A DNA stretch of 64,000 nt from Monilinia fructicola (Eukaryota; Ascomycota; Leotiomycetes; Helotiales; Sclerotiniaceae): assembly GCA_008692225.1 (NCBI GenBank), contig VICG01000015.1, positions 1,691,001 to 1,755,000 of the forward strand. Direction: 5' to 3'. The notes under the pieces were generated by a model. It was given only the letters and a program-made list of their open reading frames with translations. It had not been told where the DNA came from and searched no databases. Position numbers and translations under genes: made by a program. Positions 12,626 to 23,015 of this stretch are shown here, one piece after another (positions within the stretch are counted from its first letter, which is position 1; each line of letters opens with the position of its first letter).

Positions 12626-13694
12626 GATGATAAAGTAAAACAAATGACGTAGATTAGCAACGAAACAAAGAAAGAAAGAAAGAAAGGTTTTGATAGATGG
12701 GTAGATACCTAGGTATAGTGTAAATCAGGACAACGAATATAACAAATCTCCTTTCAAAATGTAGTATGGTAAGGTAAAGTAATCCATCAAATTTTGATTT
12801 TTTGGGATGGATGGATGGGTGTATGATGAATACAGTATCTTGTTGTATTATATAATCAACAGCGTCAAGTCAGAGGGATGAAGAATAAGAATAAGAATAA
12901 ATAAATGTATTTTGAACATAGAGACTGTAATAAATCTGTAATCTTACCTAGGATATAGCAATTGATATCATCTGAATTACAACAGAGCGAACAAAGTAAA
13001 TAAAGTAAGTAATACCTCCAGGGCGAGGTAAGATACTTCCATAGCACAAATAGCCCAATCTAGATGACATGTACTCTGTATATCCATCCCATCTATCCCA
13101 TCCGCGAAGATCCATAGTACAGTATGAAAACCGAGGTGTTTTGAAGTTGAAAGTCTAAAAGTGATGAATGGAATTAATAATGATCGCTCTTGTAAGGGTC
13201 ATCTAAAGAGGGACTCTGAGGGAGAGGGGATTTCCTGATTGATAGAGGGATTTTAAAGTTTAAGAGATTTTCATTCTTGTTGAAGATGCCCAGGTGGATG
13301 TACGGACTCCGGAGGTAGAGATGGGTCAAGATGAAGGATGAGTGATGGATAAATGGATGTGATCATGGCATTTTCCGATACCATAAATCTCTACGGAGTA
13401 GTAGAGTAGGAGTAGTCCACGGGTCGCTTCTTCAATGGAATGCCCGCGAGAAGAAGGATCTTTATTCGAGTGCCTGCCCAGGTGCCTATCTATGGATTGT
13501 TCTAGGAGGTACTAATGTTTATGCCTAATTATTAGACTAGTCTTGCTACCTGGTAGAACGACTCAACTAATTCTATTACTGTATCTGCCTCCAGCTACCT
13601 ACAGTAGGTAGTATCTAATCAAAAGATAGTTCCTACCCCTATTTTTAGTATTGTATCTAGGTATCGGGATGACGACTTAGTAAATTATTAGAAT
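11711..13694. other. Gene-free region with many short tandem repeats
   Basis: About 2 kb of mixed-composition DNA without a supported gene. It contains poly-pyrimidine at 11640-11720, TTGA and GGAT tandem repeats, GATGAT repeats near 12590-12630, two TACCTAGGTA palindromes (12490-12499, 12706-12715), TACTCCGTA copies (12208-12216, inverted 13392-13400) and a GTCCACGGGT at 13415. Confidence 0.5.
12081..12148 (+). repeat. Adjacent (GGAT)n and (TTGA)n microsatellites
   Basis: GGAT units at 12081-12109 run directly into about nine TTGA units at 12111-12148, followed by TTGATTAATAA repeats. Confidence 0.85.
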
Positions 13695-13934
13695 CACCTG
13701 GGCAAATACTAAGATAATTAAAAATTAAGAATAATATTTAATAGTAAATAGAATGTTATAAATAATAGTATTAATATATATCTTATTTAAATTTATAATA
13801 AGATATATAAAAGAATAACTAGATAATTTTTATAGTAAATTAGTATTTATAATCTAATACTCTTCTTTATATAAATTCTTATAAAAATATCTTAATAATT
13901 TTAATAAATATTTTTCTTTATTTATTACTATTAC

Positions 13935-13997
<63 letters not shown>

Positions 13998-14240
13998 CGT
14001 TATTTATTTATTATTATTATCGTTATTTATTTATTATTATTATTTAAATAAACCCTTTTTATACTCTTTAATCTATTTAATATCTTCTATCTCACCTATA
14101 ATAATAGATAAAAACTCAAGGCTTTATATATATATAATAATATAATAATAATACTACTACTATTACGATAGATAATAATATCCCCGATGTCTTCTTAGGT
14201 AATATATACATCTAATATTCCAAACAATAATAATACCACA
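13695..14240. repeat. AT-rich block with long (ATT)n microsatellite
   Basis: A second block of nearly pure A/T. It includes an (ATT)n tract at about 13934-13997 and longer-unit repeats after it. It again suggests RIP-degraded or low-complexity DNA. Confidence 0.7.
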
Positions 14241-14879
14241 TCTTAACTCCGACCTTCCTTGCATTAAATTTCGCCTCATTTTTCTTCATGTCCATCTCTA
14301 CAGTAATAGTACCTAACTAAATTCTTTGTCTTGATCTCGAACAATCTCTTTTTCACACCCACATTCACACTTACACACACACGCACATGTACATGCACAC
14401 GCTCACTCATAGTCTCATACCTCTTCTCACACCTTACACCTCACACACACACACACACACCCACTTTGACGGAAAGTCCCCGATCAATTCGAAAATGATC
14501 TGCAATAAATAACATCATCGTCCAAACGTTCCGTCGCTAATACGAATCAAATGAAACCAGCTACTGTACTGTACAGTACAGTCAGTAACTGCCATCATCC
14601 TCACCATGCCCCTCCCAAGACCAGACCCCCCTCTAGACCCAATACGTAGCATCGAACTGCAGATCATCGTGACCAACCTTCCCGACCAAAGAGAGGAACG
14701 GCCAGCAAAGCCGGACCGAGGGAGACGGACTTTCAAGTATCACAAAAGGTAGAAGAGGAGAAAGAAGAAGAGCAAGAGAGAGGAAGAAAAAGGAAGAAGG
14801 GAAGAAGGGAAGGAAAAGAGAAAAGGGAATTTGGAGAGAAAAGAGAGGAGAAGAAAGGAGAGGAGAGGAGGAAAAGGAA

Positions 14880-15064
14880 TTAAAGGTAATTATTATTTAT
14901 AAATTACAATATCTATTCGTTTATTAATTTTCTTTTTTAACTATCTCTCTCTCTCTCTATTATATATAGATAAAGATACAAACATAAATATATATACACT
15001 TATACGCTCTCTATCTCTATTATATATAGATATAGATATAGATATAAATATATATATACTTATA

Positions 15065-15101
<37 letters not shown>

Positions 15102-15560
15102 TAAAAGCGCCCCTCTTAAAAGAAAAAACTAAAAAAACCCTAAAATTTAATCTAATTAGCCTTCTTTTTCTTTTTCCCTCTTAGGTTTCTTCCTTTCTCT
15201 CTTTTTCGCCTTAGCTTTTTTTTACTTTATTTATATATTATATAGTATTATTATTCATTTATTCATTTATATATTATATAGTATTATTATTATTTTAGTA
15301 TTTATTATTTTATTATTTATTATTATAGTATTTATTTTTATAGCACTTATTATTATATTATTTATTATTATATTATTTATTATTTATTATTTTTATTATT
15401 TATTATTTTTATTATTTATTATTATAGTATTTATTTTTATAATACTTATTATTATATTATTTATTATTATATTATATTCTTTATTATTATACTATTATAT
15501 TCTTTCTTATTATACTATTATATTATATTCTTTATTATTATACTATTATATTATTTATAT
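14880..15560. repeat. Low-complexity AT/CT-rich block
   Basis: Two related copies of a CTCTCTAT...TATATATAGATA...ATATACACTTATACGCT-type segment lie side by side at 14945-15010 and 15010-15068. They are followed by (CT)n at 15068-15098 and about 300 bases of TTATTA-rich sequence with repeated TATTATATTATT units. No gene is visible. Confidence 0.7.
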
Positions 15561-15994
15561 TCATATTCACCCCAACTACTTATCCCTATCTAATAAGATC
15601 TCATCCCCCTGGCCCCATCGTCTCGAATTTCAAATCTTTCGAATCCCATCCATTCCACGACTCCCACCTGGGCAATCCAATCAAATTCATTCCTATCCAT
15701 ACATACATCATCATCATCATCATCATCAATTTATTTCTTCCTGCGCATTTCAAATCACGAAGAATTCTATCAAAGTATATCAAATCAAAGCAAGTCTAAT
15801 TGGAACCTTGGATCGTGGTCTTTTAAATAACCCTTTTTAAGGAAGGATATATTATTCCATATCATTATTGTTAGTATCATTAGTATCATTAGTATTATTA
15901 GAAGAAGAAAAAAGAACAAAACCAGAGAGGCATTATTGACCGGAGGCTCGAGGAAGTGATTGAGAAGAGAAAAGCGAGGAACTTTCTCATCTAT

Positions 15995-16165
15995 TCGTTA
16001 TTCGTCTATCTAGTCGTCTATTCGTCTATTCATCTATTCATTTATTCATCTATACATCTATACATCTATTCACCTATTCACCTATTCATCTATTCACTAT
16101 TCATCTACCCATCTATTCATCTACCCATCTATTCATCTACCCATCGATCCATCTATCCATCCCCG
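15995..16165 (+). repeat. Imperfect (CTATTCAT)n tandem array
   Basis: About 170 bases of diverging CTATTCAT/CTATACAT/CTACCCAT octamers. The tyrosine/isoleucine-rich open frame over it is a by-product of the repeat. Confidence 0.8.
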
Positions 16166-16504
16166 GGCCATCTACTCTGTTCCATTTCCATAACCTTACC
16201 TGCTTTACAAATACAGTCAATACCCAGTAGTATATTTAGTCATCTGCAAAGTTAAAACAACGATCCACCCTCGAACGGACAATTTACGAATACTACTACC
16301 CTACCATCACCCTGTCATATCAAATTCGATATCTATATCCTCATTTCGTTCTCCCCATATTCAACTACCTCCGCCACAGAAATAATGGCATCTACTTCTG
16401 AAGATTAACGTACTTTGGGATTTTTTGGAGAAAGGGCTTTGAATAGAAGGAGGATATAATATATCGTAACGAAAGGATCAAAAAAGCTGTGCGCATAGAT
16501 CCAG

Positions 16505-19339
16505 ATGGTGGTCAAAGCAGCAACGAGACCTTCACCAAGGTCCTCTCATTCACACTCACATTCGCAATCCCACAGAACTTCTTCAAATCCTTCCACCACT
16601 ACTCCAATCATGAGTCCGATAGGGAGGGTACCTGCATCTGTAGGGCAGACACTCCCACCTACATCCGCCCTACGATCCCCAGGTATTCAAGGCGAACAAG
16701 TTCGGAGTCCCAGTCCAAATTATTTTGGCCTGATTGTTGAACCATCAAGCAACCCGAGAGATTCGAATGCTGTACCCAAAGCGAATTGGAGTCCTACTAC
16801 ATCTTCGATAGTAAGTTGAATATCCGCGTCATGATACATCTATGCATAGTCAAGTCATTCCTAACGTGGGATCTCTCAGTTCTCATTTGGTGGAGGCACG
16901 CCAGAACATATACCTATAAACTCGAATCCCGAATTTGAGGCCTTCAAAAGGCAAACGGAATCTAATCATCGGTTCAATCTCAGTCATGGGGGTCTAGCAA
17001 ACTTCTCAATGTCTCCCGGTCCTTCCCTGCTACGCCCAAAGAACGAGAGAAAGGCATCAAAACTCGATACACATGATAACCCTCCTTCCCCCAGATCCAT
17101 ACCGAGGGATCGAGATGGACCATCGACGGGTGGTAATGGTGATGGCGGGGCAGATTCAGCATATGTATCTTCCTCCGAGCGCGCATCTACATCATCAACA
17201 AATGCCCCTTCGTTTTTCGATTTACCCCGCCAGATGTCACCCGCGAGCTTTCAATCCTCCATGCCACCTGTGCAAAGAAACAACCTCTCACACATCGAAG
17301 AAAGGCATCCTAGACTTTCTCTACCACAAAATAAAGTGGATCCTCCCTCTCCAAGACTGCAGCAACGAGGTCAACATCAGCGAGCGGAAAACACTGCCCT
17401 CGAATTTGGAAGAAGGACCGGCCATGATCACGCCCGTACAATTAAAGGAAATGATGGATCGTTCTCCATCCATAGAAGTATTATTACTCGACTGCCGAAC
17501 TTTCAGCATATTTTCACAATCAAGAATTGGCAATGCCTTAAACTTATGCATACCCACAACCTTGTTGAAACGGCCTTCATTTAATCTACAGAAGCTGCAA
17601 GATACTTTCACAAACGAGGAGGATAAGACACGATTCTCCAAATGGCGACAGGCTAAACATATTATTGCTTATGATAATAGATCTTCAGACAAAAAAGATG
17701 CTGCGTTGGCTATAAATACTTTGAAGAAGTTTAATAATGAAGATTGGAATGGGGGGAGATATATATTAAAAGGTGGATTTGATGCGTTTGCTCAGAATTA
17801 CCCAAAGTCGATTGATCGGGGTTCAACACAGTCCTCTCAACCATCACGAATCAACCTCACTCTCGGAACGGTCTTACCAGGGGTAGCACCAGTAGCGGGT
17901 GGGTGTGCAATGCCGGCAACGAAGAATGCCGCAAATCCGTTCTTTGGCAACATACGACAAAATCAAGATTTGATGGACGGTGTTGGTCAAAGGGACATTG
18001 CCGTCCCGGAGGATTTAGCTAGAAATCCATCGGCCATGAGTATTGTTCCCCGGTGGTTATCCAAGGCCGCGAAAAAAGAAGATCATGGCAAGATCGTTTC
18101 CGACCGATTCCTTCACATTGAACAGGCGGAGTTGGCGCGAATGACAAAGGCATTGACCCAAGGAGTTAAATATGGAAATGGGCCGGAAGCCTCTAATCCT
18201 AATGATGTACAGATTGCCGGCGTGGAGAAGGGTAGCAAGAACAGGTACAACAACATTTGGCCATTTGAACATGCCAGAGTCAAATTACAAGGTCGAGCAG
18301 AAGGGATGTGTGATTACGTAAATGCGAGTCACATCAAGGCATCGCGGAGTAACAAACGATATATTGCTTCCCAAGGACCTTTGCCTGCAACCTTCGAAGT
18401 CAGTTTTCACTTCCTGCCTTTTCTCCCCTGGTACTAACCGTGTTGTAGGATTTCTGGAGTGTCATATGGGACCAAGATGTACGAGTTATCGTCATGTTGA
18501 CTGCGGAAGCAGAAGGCGGACAGTTGAAATGTCATTCTTATTGGTCGAGTCACGAATATGGTCAGCTCAAGCTTAAGCTATTATCGGAGAAAAAGGTATA
18601 TCTCGATCCTAGCAAACGCCGAAATTCAACAGACAAACGAGGAGACCCGGGACGAAAACGCGCAAGCACCAGTGCCTTGCTCGATACACCACCCTCTCCC
18701 ACAACCGAAGATCCTCACGTCGTCATCAGAAAATTCACCCTCTCCCATGCCGCCCATCCTTTCACCCCCATGCGAGAAATCACACAAGTACACTACTCTT
18801 CTTGGCCAGATTTTGCTTCTCCCGCAAAACCGAGCCACTTGCTAGCTCTCATCCAAGTTGCCAACTCCATGCAGCGGGCATCCTCGCCCGGCCCCGAAAC
18901 TTCTCACTCGAGCGACCCAGAAGGAGAAAACACCCGCCCGATGCTCGTCCACTGCAGTGCTGGCTGTGGCCGCACGGGCACCTTCTGCACGATCGACTCG
19001 GTGATTGACATGCTAAAGCGGCAGCGCAAAGAACAACGGCACGGCACCACGCCGATGGAATTCGACTCTGCAGATGGTGGCGATTACATGGGGCATGGGA
19101 AGAAGAACAAGAAGGCGAGGATGGACTGGGTCTTTGATCAGGATACCGATCTGGTGGAGAAGACGGTGGAGGATTTCAGGGGCCAGCGACTCAGCATGGT
19201 GCAGAATTTGTTACAATACGTCCTCTGTTATGAAACGGTGCTCGAGTGGATTGCGCAGCAGGTGGCAGGGGGTGGGGGAGGGGGTGGGGGAAATATAAAC
19301 TCGAGGGCTTATAAAGATAGAAGTGGTAGTTTGGGTTAA
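16505..19339 (+). CDS. Protein tyrosine phosphatase with N-terminal rhodanese-like domain (Pyp1-type)
   Basis: Dephosphorylates phosphotyrosine, probably on stress MAP kinases as in yeast Pyp1/Ptp families. Exons are 16505-16810, 16880-18398 and 18449-19339; the last intron has a perfect TACTAAC branch site. The N-terminal 280 residues are Ser/Pro-rich and look disordered. A rhodanese-like fold covers roughly residues 285-410 (VLLLDCRTF ... HIIAYDNRSSD). The PTP domain starts with NRYNNIWPFEHARVKL and YVNASHI, and has WPDF (acid loop), HCSAGCGRTG (catalytic loop, Cys near residue 777) and QRLSMVQN (Q loop). A Gly run near the C-terminus is repeat-like. The frame changes by one base in AAAA at 17388-17391; removing one A joins the two halves in frame to about 904 residues. 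The start at 16505 is the first ATG in this frame. Confidence 0.9.
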
Positions 19340-20014
19340 TTACTCTTAGCCTCATGCGTAAACCTTCAAACCAACTTATCTTGAATGCAGAATATTGGAT
19401 ACTATCTTATTAATCTTGAATGAATTGAATTGAATTGAATCGTGTGCTGGGTATTGATCGGTGGTCGTTTATTTGAATGTGTAGGTGGTGTAGGTGGTGG
19501 TGTAGGTGGTGTATGTAGGTGGTGGTGATGATATAATGAGCGGGATAATGAGGGATAGATAGGTGGAGGAGGTACCTGGGTAGAGGGGAATGTTTAGACA
19601 GCGAGGGAGGGAGAGCTGCGATGGGACGGGATGGGATGATAAAGATGGGAAATTTAGTAATCTTATTTAATCGAATTTTGTATTTACCTACCTAGCCCTG
19701 GAGGTACTTGTTTGTTTGTTTGTATTTATCATTTTATTTATTTATTTATTTATTCTTCTATTCTTATACGGATAACGGGTATATCTATGGATGTCCACGG
19801 GTATGGGTGAAAGGTCCCGTAGGCGATATATAACCTTCCTGATGAGTGGGTGGGTGGGTGATTTACTAGGTCCACGGGTACTCAAGTGTGTATGGACGGA
19901 CTACTTAAGGATGTATGGATACTGTATGTAGTACGCGTGAAGAATTCGCTTCACATGTCCACAGGTACGTCTGATAACATTTACTCATCCACCTTCATCA
20001 CATTGCCCTCTCCA
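19340..20014. other. Short convergent intergenic region
   Basis: It contains GGTGGTG-type repeats (19480-19530), a TTTATTTA tract and two GTCCACGGGTA motifs (19793-19803, 19870-19880). No gene is seen. Confidence 0.5.
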
Positions 20015-22283
20015 CTATTTAACAGCAATAAATCCTATACCATTCCTCGCTTCGTCGGCTGCTCGATTCATTGCCTGCTCCTCAACATCTGTCCATTTGA
20101 CACTCAATTGATCCCATTTGGTAGTTTTGTACTCATGTTGAAATTGTTGTTTCATTTTTTGGTATCTCACCATTTCTCTTGGATCGCCTGAGCCGCTGTA
20201 GAGGATGAATGCGGTGCAGGGGGGAAGGGAGCTATAGATTTTGTAGATGCGCTTGGTGAGGGCGAGGGTTGCCAATGAGATGGGATCGTCCGTTGGGGGA
20301 GGTTGGGATGGAGAGGGAAGCTTCGCATCTTTCTTGGTCTCTTCCATCTTCTCGCCGGATTCATTCTCTACAGCACTGTCGTCTTCTACCACCGTTCTTT
20401 CAATTTCCGGGGCGCGGGGAAGTTTTTGATTGGTCCATCCTTTCAGATCCTCTAACTCCCTGAATCTACCCCAAACGAAATCTACTCCACCACCAGGAAT
20501 TTCTTTTCCGTCAGAATCTCCATTTATAGCTCGAATGACGCCCTCCGTGATCTGTTCATCACTTTGGCATCCAATCGAGAAAGTCGCAGCAGCACCAGGG
20601 CCCCTCTTTGGATCACCCCAATCGATAGCTGCTGATGATTTACCATCTGTTAAATCTGCTACGGCTGATCCTCCTTGGCTTTTATATCTGACACCTGCTC
20701 GAGCTAATCGCTTGAAGAGGTTTTCACCTTGTGAATCACTTGCTCCCCAGTCAGATCCCTTTTCACACTTTAACTTTACTAAATCAAGACAAGTTCTGGC
20801 ATCTTCAGCCGAGTCATGACCAGTTGCTCCATGTCCCTTTTGTATCTCTTTACCAAGATATTTTTGTGCGAGCCATTTTAAGGAGGATTTAAGTGGTGGA
20901 CCACGTGGATGAGGGTAGATGACGGCTGTATCGATGATATATGGGTGAGTAAGTTTAAGGGCTTTTAGATCGGAATCGAGAGAATGACCGATGAGAATTG
21001 TTCGTGGATGAAATATTTCGAGTAATTTCTTTTGTACATCTTGTAGTGTTGTGGTAACCGAAGAAAGCATGGCTTCAGTAATACCAGAGTATCTAAAAAT
21101 CGTTAGAGACATCATCAAAACCAGAGGGGAAAACTTACTGAGTGAGATAATTTATGATTGGCTTCTCTGGTTTTACAAGCTCATCAAGAACAACCGATCC
21201 ATCCCAACCAACAATACTTATGCGCGTGAGTGAGAATTCATCCTTGCCAGTCATGCACATTTCACAGTCCATGGCTAAAATCTCTCTACCAACCGTTAGA
21301 CTTCCTTGCTCAAACTCATCATCTGGGACCGATCCATCATCGAAATTATTAACTTTTGTATCTACCCATCCATGGGCTTCGTCGAGCTCCCAAGTCTTCC
21401 TCTGCTCTGCCAAGTTGTTCTTATCGATTACGTCGTTGTAGGTTGCAGGATGAAGAGTATACCCGTTTTCTTGAAGATCTTCTGTAGATGTGAGAAAATG
21501 AGTAATCGGTGTACGACTGTCTTGCCAGCCCTTAGGCTCTCTAGCTTGCCTGGGACCTTTTCCATTACTATTCTTATTATCTTGACTTTTAGTTACAGGT
21601 GCTGTTAGCATAGCATGTAAAGGAGAATGCATCTTTGCATATTTCCTATCTCCAGGTGTTTTGACTGGCCATATATATTCAAACATATCCGCAAACAACT
21701 TGAGGTTTTCGGGCAAAGTTTCAGATTTCAACTTGCGGGGATAGTATTGATCTGGGGAGTATCGATGAGCTACAGATTCAGGTTTCGTACCGAACATCGA
21801 TTCTTCAAGTCCAGGGACCGTAAGCACGACAACTTTTCGGAATTGTGGCCGATGACGAACGGAAACAAATTGAGGGGCCATGCCATCTGCAAGAATATAA
21901 AGGACAAGACTTTGCAAATCTCCAATCTTGATTTGGCCTGAAAGTCTCGACTCCTTTGCTGCGAAAGTAATGGCAGGGTAATTATGTCCAGCTTTTGGTA
22001 TCTTCTTAGCTTTCTTTTTTGGTCGCCTGTCTATTGTTTGCCATGCTTCAGAGGACGCTTGCTCACCAAGCTCTTCTTTAGCCGGAGACTTTGCAGATGT
22101 CAGAATGAATTCTGGTAACTCTGGTTGACGAAGTTCTGATGATACTGATTCCATACCAACTGGATTGGATTCTTCTTCTTCTTCTTCTTCTTCTTCTTCT
22201 TCTTCTTCCTCATGCTTGCGCTTTTTAGGATTTATATCACCAGCGGGGTGCTGCGATACAGCGGGAAGGTCTGCGACAGTCAT
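20015..22283 (-). CDS. RNA exonuclease of the Rex1/Rnh70 (DEDDh) family
   Basis: A 3'-5' RNA exonuclease expected to trim 5S rRNA, tRNA and snoRNA 3' ends in the nucleus, as yeast Rex1 does. Two exons, 22283-21139 and 21092-20015, join in frame to 740 residues. The nuclease fold is intact: ILAMDCEMCMTG (exo I with the D and E ligands), LIGHSLDSDLKALKL (exo II) and GHDSAEDARTCLDL (exo III with the H and D). The N-terminal part has a lysine/glutamate-rich stretch with a long Glu run encoded by a GAA/GAG (TTC on + strand) microsatellite at about 22170-22210, which may vary in length between strains. The C-terminal third contains a less conserved acidic and charged region. Divergent from the Mis18-like gene across about 730 bases. 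Confidence 0.88.
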
Positions 22284-23015
22284 CTTTAATGGTTGCCGTC
22301 GTTGATAATGTTTGTCGCATGCTCAGATTTTAGATGCTACTAGGTATAGTTTTGCGAATTCCAATTGGGCGGTGAAGGGCAGAAAGATCAAGCTTTACCC
22401 AATATAGTAAGGCTCGACTGATACCCGGTAGCTGGAGCTGGAGGAAGGTACTAGTTCTACGGAGTGCCTAGGTAGGTCGTTTATTCTCAAATCCAAATTC
22501 GCTGAAGAACGCCCGGGCGAGAACAACAGGAACAAGAAAGCAGAAGCAGACGGGAAGCAGAAGCAGCAAACAGCAAACCGAAAACAGAAAACAGACGACA
22601 GAAGACATCCACGATATAAAATCTTATTGATATCAGCTTGTGGTATCCAATACTGGTATTGTTCATTGCTCTAGGGAACACCTGTTCAACAACTACCTGC
22701 TACCTACCCACAAGTATGGTTACATATGGTACATACAAGTACGCTCAAAGTCAATTGAAAAGCCGTATCAGAGGAGCAAACACGAAAAGACTCGGTATCA
22801 CGCGCTTAACTGTACGGCATTCGGTTGAGTGATATTAAATCTACATTTCATTTCAAATTAGTTCTATATTACATTCAACCAAACTATCGCAATGTGCAAG
22901 TGCATTTCTATTTTTAGCATTTAACAGTTCTTCTCGTCTTCAAAACCTCTGGTTTTCTTCATCATATTCTTCCCTCGAGTCTAGGCTTCGATTAGGATCA
23001 TCATACATTATTAAA
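22284..23015. promoter_or_regulatory. Divergent intergenic region between Rex1-type gene and Mis18-like gene
   Basis: About 730 bases separate the two start codons, so this DNA presumably carries both promoters. A CCTAGGTAGGT element lies at 22468-22478. No classical TATA box stands out. Confidence 0.4.

Noticed and set aside
15956..16255. Tyr/Ile/Ser-rich open frame
   Set aside because: Translation of the (CTATTCAT)n array upstream of the phosphatase.
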